The notes under the pieces were generated by a model. That model worked only from the letters and a program-made list of their open reading frames with translations, had not been told where the DNA came from and searched no databases. DNA of 6,261 nucleotides from NCBI GenBank assembly GCA_029262975.1, contig JAJCYJ010000219.1:1-6261 (forward strand). Reading direction: 5' to 3'. Shown here piece after piece: positions 1 through 5,136 of this stretch (position 1 is the stretch's first letter; each line of letters starts with the position of its first letter). The position numbers and the translations under genes were made by a program. This DNA is from Saprospiraceae bacterium (GTDB taxonomy: Bacteria > Bacteroidota > Bacteroidia > Chitinophagales > Saprospiraceae).

Positions 1-1192
1 CCCTTTGAAGGTCGAGGAAGCGAGTATAAGTCTGTTCAAAGACTTTTGCAAAACGGACAAAAATTTCTTCTTCCGGATAATCTTCTAAAGTAATAATCAA
101 CAAATATCCTTTCGAGAAATAAGCCGCATGCAATTTTTGCCACATAGGAAAATCAACTCCTTGTGCAAGAAATTGATCGACATTCTTTTTGATGCTAGGC
201 TGTGTTATTAAAAAGTCCAACATGTTTTTCATAACCTCCCCTTCTACAACCTCAGCGTATAATTCTAATCCTGCATGCCAGTTTCTAAATAAATTCCCAT
301 GTACTACCTCCTCATTGTGTGGCATGTATTGAGGGATGAACTTCCCTCCTTTGGCCACATACATCCATTGTTCATCTATAGGATTATTTGGATCACACAA
401 CACAAAGCCACAGCCAAATGGTTTGGCTCCTAAAGAAGATAACTCCTCGAATAAAACACCCGCTGCGTCGTGTAATTCATCTGATTGATGCATAGCCATC
501 GTGCGAGATCTTACTCTTTCTAATGATGCTTCAATCTGCGCCTCCCTGGCTTGGGCTTCCGCTTTTTGAAGATCGAGAAAGCGGGTGTAGCAAGATTCAA
601 ATACATCCGAAAAACGTTTGATAATGTGTTTGCTTTCCTGATCATATGCTGCTCCGGTCAGATTTCCAACAAGCAGGTCACTCGATTTGGAAAATGCAAT
701 AATCATCCTCCCTTGTTTAGCAGATAGCAACAATTTTTTGCGATTGGTATTGATCCGTTTTCCAAATTCACTTTTTTTGAAAATGTGCTGATACCATCTT
801 TCTAAACTTTTACGATTTAAATGAATATCAACCATACACAAACCATCCATCCGGGCCTTTGAAGAATTCCTGAATAAAACATGATTGAAATATGGAATCT
901 TGACCTCAGTTGCATAATTCTGTTCGGCAGAAGCTACCCAGGTATTCCAGTCTTTGCTCTCGGAATGGTTAAGATTGATGCTACAGACATCTATATGCAC
1001 ACCCAAGCCTGTTAGTGCATTTAGCGTGACCGTAATGATTTCGGCTAATTCATCACTGTGCTCCATGATTATTGTACGGTGACGTACAAGCTCCAGGGCA
1101 TCTTCAAGCATAATTCTTTTTTCGAGTAACTCAATTTTATCAATCGGCTTAGATGAGCTAGACGTGGACGCCGTTGTTGGTTTGGTTGCCAT
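1..1192 (-). CDS. N-terminal part of a multi-module sensor/signalling protein (partial, continues beyond window)
   Basis: The frame is open from the ATG at 1192-1190 to the window edge, giving 397 residues with no stop. After a Ser/Thr-rich head (residues 3-14) come two related modules. Each begins with a charged signalling helix: DALELVRHRT at 31-40 and ASLERVRSRT at 222-231. Each then continues through a MxxSDELxE/HxA segment into a mixed alpha/beta body of about 160 residues, GAF-like in layout. The phrase YTRFLDLQ ends both modules (202-209 and 389-396), so the repeat period is about 187-191 residues and a third unit may follow. From memory, Bacteroidota carry large proteins with this repeated helix that end in kinase or other output domains; that output is not visible here. 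No signal peptide or membrane segment is seen, so it is probably cytoplasmic. The GAF-like assignment is inferred. No clear ribosome-binding site precedes the ATG, but no other upstream start is better. Confidence 0.8.
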   Translation of the reverse strand, partial: MATKPTTASTSSSSKPIDKIELLEKRIMLEDALELVRHRTIIMEHSDELAEIITVTLNALTGLGVHIDVCSINLNHSESKDWNTWVASAEQNYATEVKIPYFNHVLFRNSSKARMDGLCMVDIHLNRKSLERWYQHIFKKSEFGKRINTNRKKLLLSAKQGRMIIAFSKSSDLLVGNLTGAAYDQESKHIIKRFSDVFESCYTRFLDLQKAEAQAREAQIEASLERVRSRTMAMHQSDELHDAAGVLFEELSSLGAKPFGCGFVLCDPNNPIDEQWMYVAKGGKFIPQYMPHNEEVVHGNLFRNWHAGLELYAEVVEGEVMKNMLDFLITQPSIKKNVDQFLAQGVDFPMWQKLHAAYFSKGYLLIITLEDYPEEEIFVRFAKVFEQTYTRFLDLQR

Positions 1193-1608
1193 TATTGTAA
1201 GTACAGTTGAGATTCATGTAAATTTAGTGAAAGAATATCTAAGTTCCATTTTGATAGAGTGGAGTTACTATAAAATCAGAATGATGCGATCACCTCTAAA
1301 TCTTCTTCCTTAATTTAGTCACCATTAATGGGGTAGATCTAAAGAGAAGATAGTGTTGCAATTATTTCGAAGAAATAGGCAATAATTTTGCACTACATAA
1401 GAATATCTTTTGCACTTTTTTTATTTCAATAGCACGCAAATTGGTCAGGACATCAGACCTATAATTATTTCATTTGCACAGATGAACAACGTTGGGATGC
1501 CCTTGGGTTTGCCGGTAATGAAATCATTTGTTAATGACAGAATTGATAATTGAAATTAAGTTCTCATATGACAAAACAAGAACGCTTTCTAAAATCGAAT
1601 TCAAGAAT
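1193..1608. other. Gene-free upstream region of the sensor gene
   Basis: About 415 AT-rich bases with no supportable gene. The only frame of note is a 37-codon minus-strand stretch at 1445-1555 that has no start codon and no family I recognise. The region holds a perfect 6-bp dyad (TATTTC-gaa-GAAATA, 1363-1377) and two copies of TTTTGCACT at 1386-1394 and 1408-1416. These are candidates for regulatory sites of the minus-strand sensor gene but lie 170-225 bases upstream of its start. I could not pick out a convincing promoter. Confidence 0.5.
1386..1416. repeat. Pair of 9-bp direct repeats (TTTTGCACT), 22 bp apart
   Basis: Two identical TTTTGCACT words start 22 bases apart, close to two helical turns. 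They read AGTGCAAAA on the strand of the sensor gene. A perfect dyad (1363-1377) lies just to their left. The spacing would suit a dimeric regulator, but no cognate protein can be named, and the arrangement could be chance in AT-rich DNA. Confidence 0.3.
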
Positions 1609-1654
1609 CCCCTTTAAAAAGTGGGACCTTTGAATCCTGCATATTTTTGGGTCC

Positions 1655-1693
1655 TCCTTCGCAAAGGAGGTGGCCGCAGGTCGGAGGATTTGC
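1655..1693 (+). repeat. 39-bp direct repeat, copy 1
   Basis: These 39 bases recur without a mismatch at 2107-2145. The block starts TCCTTCGCAAAGGAGG and ends GGAGGATTTGC. In cassette 1 it is extended on the left so that the hairpin stem is 7 bp. A diverged version, around 1970-2004, occupies the same place in cassette 2. Confidence 0.85.
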
Positions 1694-1728
1694 TCCTGCT
1701 TGCAGCACGCTCATAGAATGAGCACAGT

Positions 1729-1872
1729 ACTCGGGCTTACGCATTCACTCCTTTCGAGGTGGGAAGTATACCCGTTATGAATCCTACTCGGGCTTACGCA
1801 TTCACTCCCTTCGAGGTGGGAAGTATACCCGTCATGAATCCTACTCGGGCTTACGCATTCACTCCTTTCGAG
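1729..1872 (+). repeat. 57-bp tandem repeat, 2.5 copies
   Basis: Full units lie at 1729-1785 and 1786-1842 and differ at two positions. A partial third unit (1843-1872) keeps the 30-bp core only. Each full unit is this core plus a 27-bp linker containing GGGAAGTATACCCG. The linker is nearly the same in both units. Because 57 is a multiple of three, open frames run through the array on both strands, which explains the repetitive peptides predicted there. Confidence 0.9.
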
Positions 1873-1995
1873 CGCTGTCGCACTCGACCCTTTGGGATCA
1901 GTCGTTCTTCCCGCCTTCGGCACCCCCTTAAAAGTGGGACCTTTGTGAGCTGCATTTTTTCATGGCGCTACGTTCAAAGAAGGTGCCGAAGGCCT

Positions 1996-2105
1996 GAGGA
2001 TTTGCTCCTGTTTGCAGCACGCTCATAGAATGAGCACAGTACTCGTGCTTACGCATTCACTCCTTTCGAGCGCTGTCGCACTCGACCCTTTGGGATCAGT
2101 CGTTC
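1996..2105 (+). repeat. Second copy of the cassette interior, without the tandem expansion
   Basis: These 110 bases match 1684-1907 (224 bases) nearly base for base once two 57-bp units are removed from the latter. The difference, 114 bases, is exactly two units. Visible substitutions are few, for example CTCCTGTTTGCAG here against CTCCTGCTTGCAG, and ACTCGTGC against ACTCGGGC. The CGCTGTCGCACTCGACC ending is shared. Confidence 0.85.
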
Positions 2106-2106
2106 A

Positions 2107-2145
2107 TCCTTCGCAAAGGAGGTGGCCGCAGGTCGGAGGATTTGC
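2107..2145 (+). repeat. 39-bp direct repeat, copy 2
   Basis: Identical to 1655-1693. It follows the cassette 2 ending directly and marks the right-hand edge of the repeat region. Immediately to its right the sequence changes to a minus-strand reading-frame remnant, so the edge may mark an insertion or deletion point. Confidence 0.85.
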
Positions 2146-2321
2146 CCATTCCTTCAGCACTCTCTTTGAGAGTTAAAAGTTGCTCGATCATTGTTGTTTG
2201 TTCGTTTAAATATTTATGGGATTGCAGAATCATGGAGGAAGGATTTCCCTTGCCTCGGGTACTGAAGCTGTTTAGCAAAAGTGCCAAAATTGATGGTCAC
2301 TGTTTGTTGCTTATTGACCAT
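2146..2321 (-). pseudogene. Reading-frame remnant, copy A (unrecognised)
   Basis: On the minus strand an ATG at 2321-2319 opens a frame starting MVNKQQTVTINFGTFAKQLQ, which runs into a stop. The adjacent frame then carries KGNPSSMILQSHKYLNEQTT and a Leu/Glu-rich tail to 2146, where the repeat region begins. Joining the two needs one frameshift near 2250. A second copy of the same pattern lies at 2883-2980 on the same strand. There the frame reads KGNPAAMNLQIHKYLSEQTT, and a VIINFAT stretch matches VTINFGT here. The shared phrase suggests a decayed duplicated gene, but I do not recognise the family. It could instead be a non-coding repeat whose frame similarity simply follows from about 80% DNA identity. 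Confidence 0.4.
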
Positions 2322-2349
2322 TATGCCTCATAGAATAGCTTTTCTTTTC

Positions 2350-2380
2350 TTTGTTTTGGACCAAATAATAGCATACATTG
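2350..2380 (+). promoter_or_regulatory. Candidate Bacteroidota-type promoter for the VOC gene
   Basis: TTTG at 2350-2353 is followed after 20 bases by TACATTG (2374-2380). This resembles the known Bacteroidota pattern of a -33 TTTG and a -7 TAnnTTTG element, with the second imperfect. The ATG at 2417 would then lie about 30 bases downstream of the expected transcription start. The upstream TTG at 2378 falls inside the -7 box, which argues against it as the translation start. Confidence 0.35.
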
Positions 2381-2416
2381 TCTGTTATTATTAACAGGAT
2401 AAATCACCCAAGCAAT

Positions 2417-2818
2417 ATGAAAATTTTTGTGAACCTGCATGTGAAAGACCTTGAAATATCCAAAGTGTTTTACACGAAATTGGGATTTTCAATCAACGAA
2501 CAATTCAGCGATGAAACAGCTGCATGTGTCGTGATTTCTGATAACATTTATGTAATGCTTCTGACGCATCCTAAGTTTAAAAAATTCACACCAAAAGATA
2601 TTTCGGATGCCACTAAGACTACAGAGGTTCTTAATGCACTTTCTTTGGAAAATAAAGAGCAAGTAAATATTTTGGCAAATACTGCCCTGGCTGCCGGTGG
2701 ATCGGAAGCACGACCGGTGGAGGACCATGGCTTCATGTACACACGTGCGATCAATGATCCGGACGGGCACATCTGGGAATTATTTTGGATGGACATGGAT
2801 GCAATACCTAAAGAATAA
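2417..2818 (+). CDS. VOC-superfamily (glyoxalase/bleomycin-resistance fold) protein
   Basis: This 133-residue protein has the paired beta-alpha-beta-beta-beta layout of the vicinal oxygen chelate fold. It starts MKIFVNLHVKDLEISKVFYT and ends with the typical DPDGHIWELFWMD segment (114-126). Glu121 and probably His8 occupy positions used for metal binding in the superfamily. Its length and the middle TKTTEVLNALS segment suggest a small lineage found widely in Bacteroidota and labelled glyoxalase or lactoylglutathione lyase without a proven substrate. No specific reaction can be assigned. The frame is open back to a TTG at 2378, but the protein homology begins at the ATG at 2417. The gene stands alone, convergent with the AraC-family gene, and is flanked by two copies of a reading-frame remnant. 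No clear terminator follows. Confidence 0.88.
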   Translation: MKIFVNLHVKDLEISKVFYTKLGFSINEQFSDETAACVVISDNIYVMLLTHPKFKKFTPKDISDATKTTEVLNALSLENKEQVNILANTALAAGGSEARPVEDHGFMYTRAINDPDGHIWELFWMDMDAIPKE

Positions 2819-2882
2819 ATATGTTGCTATAAAATAAAGAGAAAAAGAATTAAAGTTGGGATTGATAATTAATATAATGGAA

Positions 2883-2980
2883 GTTGTTTGTTCGCTTAAA
2901 TATTTGTGGATTTGCAGATTCATAGCAGCCGGGTTTCCCTTGAAGGATTAAGTGTGGGGGTGGCAAAATTGATAATGACT
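2883..2980 (-). pseudogene. Reading-frame remnant, copy B (unrecognised)
   Basis: From 2883 to about 2942 this matches copy A (2193-2252) without gaps at a constant offset of 690 bases, with roughly 49 of 60 positions the same. The match continues weakly, with gaps, to about 2980. On the minus strand it reads KGNPAAMNLQIHKYLSEQTT, parallel to copy A, but a TAA lies just upstream in that frame and the sequence beyond the motif has drifted. It fills most of the gap between the convergent VOC and AraC-family genes. The coding interpretation is inferred; the duplication itself is directly visible. Confidence 0.4.
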
Positions 2981-3019
2981 GAATGACAGAATGGGGACAA
3001 TGACTTACATCCATATTAA

Positions 3020-3931
3020 TTAATCAACCATTTCTAATCTTCTAAACCTTTTTGGTGAAATATCAAAAGTTTGTTTAAAAACTCTGTTGAATGCTGATGG
3101 TGAGGCATACCCTACTTGTTCACTGATATCTCCAAGTGATAATTCCGAATATTTTAACAATTGCTTTGCTTTTGTCATTCGCCATGATTTAATGTATCCC
3201 AAGGGTGTATAACCGACGGAGTTCTTAAACCTTTCTATAAAAAGTGTTCTTGAAATACCCGAGTAACGAGAAAGTTTCTGAATAGATAGATCAGCGTGAA
3301 TATTTGTGTGAATATAGTTGACGGAGTTATATATAGCTTCATCATTTAAAAGGTTGGCTTTTGAGTCATCTATGACATGAAGATAAAAATGCCGTAATAT
3401 GGACACAAACAATATCTCCGAAAACCGTAATGAAACAAGCTTGTAACCAGCTTTTTTTGCTTTTAATTCGTCTATGATCAATTCTAAAACAGAATTCATT
3501 AAATCGAATCTATCATAATCTTCATTTTTTATAATAATCAATTCAGGTAACTCTTGTAAAATGAAATGACTCAAATCTCTGTCCAATTCGTAATGACCAC
3601 AGATGAGCTGTGTTGTCATTGCCCCATTATCAACAGACTTTATATCATTCATAATCTCGCGAACGACTTCCTTCCCAGGTTTACAGAATGCGGATTCATT
3701 GGCCTTTATGCGATGAGGGTATCCATGAGGAAAGATAATCAAATCGCCTCTTGAGACCTCATGTTTTTTTTCATCAATTTGCAAAACACAACGCCCACCG
3801 GTCACAAAATGAAATTGCCCTAAATCACCCGAAGGCACGTCCATGCCCCATGCACCACAAAAATCATGTTTAAAATAAAGAGCTGTCTTAAAATTTACAG
3901 TTTCCAATACATCTTCAACAAGATCTTTCAT
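3020..3931 (-). CDS. AraC-family transcriptional regulator with N-terminal cupin domain
   Basis: The 303-residue protein has the standard two-part AraC design. Residues about 10-125 form a cupin-like sensing domain, including GRCVLQIDEKKHEVSRGDLI (46-65) and FPHGYPHRI (67-75), of the cupin_6 type common in this family. A helical linker spans about 140-195. Residues about 200-303 hold the paired helix-turn-helix: first unit about 215-235 (LSIQKLSRYSGISRTLF), second about 264-287 (LSLGDISEQVGYASPSAF), closing with the characteristic FKQTFDISPKRFRR. The ligand is unknown; relatives sense small molecules or act under stress. Length is normal and no key segment is missing. It is divergent from the secreted YHS-domain gene across 133 bases, making that gene the first candidate target, along with its own promoter. 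Convergent neighbour: VOC gene. Confidence 0.93.
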   Translation of the reverse strand: MKDLVEDVLETVNFKTALYFKHDFCGAWGMDVPSGDLGQFHFVTGGRCVLQIDEKKHEVSRGDLIIFPHGYPHRIKANESAFCKPGKEVVREIMNDIKSVDNGAMTTQLICGHYELDRDLSHFILQELPELIIIKNEDYDRFDLMNSVLELIIDELKAKKAGYKLVSLRFSEILFVSILRHFYLHVIDDSKANLLNDEAIYNSVNYIHTNIHADLSIQKLSRYSGISRTLFIERFKNSVGYTPLGYIKSWRMTKAKQLLKYSELSLGDISEQVGYASPSAFNRVFKQTFDISPKRFRRLEMVD

Positions 3932-3957
3932 CCTATAAAAATAACTTTTGTTTGCAT

Positions 3958-3986
3958 TTCATACGACTTGATGTACGAATTGTCAA
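3958..3986 (-). promoter_or_regulatory. Candidate promoter of the AraC-family gene
   Basis: Read on the minus strand, TTGACA (3986-3981) is followed by exactly 17 bases and then TATGAA (3963-3958). The expected start of transcription is about 20 bases upstream of the ATG. The match to the general sigma-70 pattern is close, which is unusual because Bacteroidota promoters normally follow a different consensus. It may therefore be chance, or an element used by an alternative sigma factor. Confidence 0.35.
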
Positions 3987-4028
3987 TAATAATGAACAAA
4001 TAGTCTTTTTAATTCTACGTGCTTCATT

Positions 4029-4036
4029 CAACTTTG
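4029..4036 (+). promoter_or_regulatory. Weak candidate -7 element for the YHS gene
   Basis: CAACTTTG differs from the Bacteroidota -7 element TAnnTTTG at one position and ends 28 bases before the ATG. A T-run (4006-4010) lies at the distance expected for the -33 element but is not a true TTTG. Support is weak. Confidence 0.2.
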
Positions 4037-4064
4037 GAGCATTAACTAATCAAAATTTTTTTAA

Positions 4065-4532
4065 ATGAAAGTAGTTCAATTTATGTTCATGATTGTTTGC
4101 GCCCTATCTATTAGTGCACCTTCGTATAGTCAAAATAATGTGTATACTAATGCTGAAAACATAGCTATTAACGGTTATGATGTGGTAGCATATTTCAATA
4201 CTAATGAAGCAGTTAGAGGCAACAATAAACATACTGTTACATTGGATGGTGCACATTATTTTTTTACCTCTGCTGAAAATTCAGCGAAGTTCAAAGCCAA
4301 TCCTGAAAAGTATCAACCAGCCTATGGTGGCTATTGTGCTTTTGGCATGGGCATGCAAGGTGTCAAAGCACCAACTGACCCTAAAACTTTTAAAATAAGA
4401 GACGGCAAATTGTATTTATTCTACAATGATTTTTATGAAGGCAATCCTTTTAACACAATCATTCCCTGGAATGCAAATGAGCAAGCAATGATTAAAAAGG
4501 CAGATAAAAATTGGAAAAAGCATAAAATGTAA
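4065..4532 (+). CDS. Exported YHS-domain-containing protein
   Basis: The 155-residue product begins with a short basic N-terminus and a hydrophobic stretch (residues 5-18), with a likely cleavage site around 20-23 (APSYSQ), so it is probably exported to the periplasm or cell surface. The mature part matches the YHS-domain (seleno)protein pattern: AINGYDVVAYF (34-44), HYFFTSAENSAKF (64-76), NPEKYQPAYGGYCAFGM (79-95), DPKTFKIRDGKLYLFYN (105-121) and a terminal IKKADKNWKKH. Some members have selenocysteine in this family; here the conserved position Cys91 in YGGYC is an ordinary cysteine. YHS domains are associated with metal binding in other proteins, but the function of this stand-alone exported form is unknown. 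The gene is monocistronic and divergent from the AraC-family regulator. A 7-bp inverted repeat follows 14 bases after the stop. Confidence 0.92.
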   Translation: MKVVQFMFMIVCALSISAPSYSQNNVYTNAENIAINGYDVVAYFNTNEAVRGNNKHTVTLDGAHYFFTSAENSAKFKANPEKYQPAYGGYCAFGMGMQGVKAPTDPKTFKIRDGKLYLFYNDFYEGNPFNTIIPWNANEQAMIKKADKNWKKHKM

Positions 4533-4546
4533 ATAGGTTGGGACCT

Positions 4547-4576
4547 CGCATAATGATATAATATTTGCGTTATGCG
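4547..4576 (+). terminator. Inverted repeat after the YHS gene, weak terminator candidate
   Basis: CGCATAA (4547-4553) and TTATGCG (4570-4576) are perfect complements separated by 16 bases. The structure begins 14 bases after the YHS stop codon. It is AT-rich, has a long loop and is not followed by a proper T-run, so rho-independent termination is doubtful. A related CGCATAA word recurs at 4886-4892, hinting that it belongs to a repeat family. Confidence 0.3.
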
Positions 4577-4664
4577 TCAGTTTAAAAAACCTCATTTTTA
4601 GAACCCTACTCCAGCATTTTAAAAACGCTTTATTCTCACTAATAATGCGGTTCACAATATCCAG

Positions 4665-4731
4665 AATTCCACCCCCTTAAGCCCCTCAATGGGAATAGAA
4701 GTGTACTTGAAAATATAGTTTTATAAATATT
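4665..4731 (+). repeat. ~65-bp interspersed element, direct copy 1
   Basis: Begins AATTCCACCCCCTTAAGCCC, continues through GAAGTGTACTTGAAAATATAG and ends with AAATATT. Aligned with 4912-4976, most positions agree, including the AATTCCACC start, the CCCCT(A/C)AATGGG hairpin-like centre and the AGTGT(A/G)CTTGA(A/C)AATATA tail. Confidence 0.7.
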
Positions 4732-4763
4732 GATTGCTTTTCTTAAGAATCAAGATCAATTGT

Positions 4764-4826
4764 AAAAATTCAGATTTGCAAGTGTAACGTCCTTGAGAGG
4801 GACCTGAGGGGGTCAGGTGGTGGAAT
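4764..4826 (-). repeat. ~65-bp interspersed element, inverted copy
   Basis: Read on the minus strand this begins ATTCCACCACC (4826-4816), identical to 4913-4923 on the plus strand. It continues through CCCCCTCAGGTCCC and an ACACTTGCAAATCTG tail comparable to the ACTTGAAAATATAG tail of the direct copies. It contains a perfect 6-bp hairpin with a GGGGG loop on the plus strand, ACCTGA-ggggg-TCAGGT (4802-4818). The left boundary is approximate. Confidence 0.55.
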
Positions 4827-4911
4827 AACCATTTTGCAATCAATTAATCAACGCACATTTAGCGGCTACTCAATACTCTATACTACGCATAAATCAGCGC
4901 ATTATGACGTA

Positions 4912-4976
4912 AATTCCACCACCACAACCCCCTAAATGGGGATGGAAGTGTGCTTGACAATATAATTTTTAATATT
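4912..4976 (+). repeat. ~65-bp interspersed element, direct copy 2
   Basis: Begins AATTCCACCACCACAACCCC, with a CCCC-taaat-GGGG hairpin-like centre (4929-4941), a GAAGTGTGCTTGACAATATA tail and a final AATATT. It is the direct counterpart of 4665-4731 and the inverted counterpart of about 4764-4826. Confidence 0.7.
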
Positions 4977-5102
4977 CCTCAAGGAAATTTGAGGATCATG
5001 TGCACATCAGATTCAGTAGTTTTCTAACCCAAATCATCATGCCACATTTGCTAAAAAAAAAGATTTCCTTAAATAATGTGCGTAAAGTGTGACAAATTTA
5101 AA

Positions 5103-5121
5103 CCTTAGACGAATAATAAGG
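5103..5121 (+). promoter_or_regulatory. Small inverted repeat over the presumed ribosome-binding region of the sigma gene
   Basis: CCTTA (5103-5107) and TAAGG (5117-5121) are complementary across a 9-base loop. The right arm contains the only purine-rich ribosome-binding candidate ahead of the TTG start, 15 bases away. A five-pair stem is weak, so a role in translation control is speculative. Confidence 0.2.
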
Positions 5122-5136
5122 TAAATCGCATACAAC

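Larger units (their letters stand above)
1609..2145. repeat. Composite intergenic repeat: two tandem cassettes plus the start of a third
   Basis: This stretch is clearly richer in GC than its surroundings. Cassette 1 (about 1609-1922) and cassette 2 (about 1924-2105) share the same ordered blocks: an opening CCCCTTTAAAAAGTGGGACC-like block, a GGAGGATTTGCTCCTG block, a block holding the perfect hairpin GCTCAT-aga-ATGAGC (1709-1723 and 2021-2035), a 30-bp core beginning ACTCGGGCTTACGC (or ACTCGTGCTTACGC), and an ending with CGACCCTTTGGGATCAG. A third cassette begins at 2107 with a 39-bp block identical to 1655-1693 and stops at 2145, where an unrelated reading-frame remnant begins. A 7-bp-stem hairpin (CCTCCTT-cgca-AAGGAGG) sits at 1653-1670. 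No transposase is present, so this is better called an interspersed, possibly non-autonomous repeat than an insertion sequence. Minus-strand and plus-strand open frames through it look like by-products of the repeat. Confidence 0.8.
4533..5136. other. Gene-free region with repeats upstream of the sigma factor
   Basis: About 600 bases without a supportable gene. It contains an inverted repeat at 4547-4576, three copies of a ~65-bp element (4665-4731 and 4912-4976 direct, about 4764-4826 inverted), and a T-, A- and AAA-rich leader before the sigma gene. A possible -7 element CACATTTG (5043-5050) lies in the leader with no convincing partner. A small inverted repeat CCTTA/TAAGG (5103-5107 and 5117-5121) ends on the AAGG that could serve as ribosome-binding site for the sigma gene. 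Confidence 0.55.

Noticed and set aside
1445..1555. Minus-strand open stretch reading ITGKPKGIPTLFICANEII
   Set aside because: It has no start codon, only 37 codons, and no family I recognise; similar lengths are expected by chance.
1729..1872. Possible CRISPR array
   Set aside because: The segments between the 30-bp cores are nearly identical to each other, not unique spacers, and there are only two. It is a tandem repeat.
1711..1923. 70-codon minus-strand ORF with repeated SECVSPSRIH phrases
   Set aside because: It lies wholly in the repeat region, and its peptide repeats are the 57-bp tandem units read in frame. No domain is recognisable.
1759..2028. 89-codon plus-strand ORF over the same repeats
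   Set aside because: It crosses the cassette junction, starts inside a tandem unit and shows only repeat-derived peptide. No ribosome-binding site was seen.
1609..2145. Possible insertion sequence
   Set aside because: No transposase frame, and no paired terminal repeats with target duplication around the whole region.
2378..2416. TTG start giving the VOC protein 13 extra residues
   Set aside because: The family pattern starts at the ATG at 2417, and the TTG lies inside the candidate -7 promoter element.
4416..4655. 79-codon minus-strand ORF
   Set aside because: It is mostly the reverse of the YHS gene and its 3' flank, with no domain.
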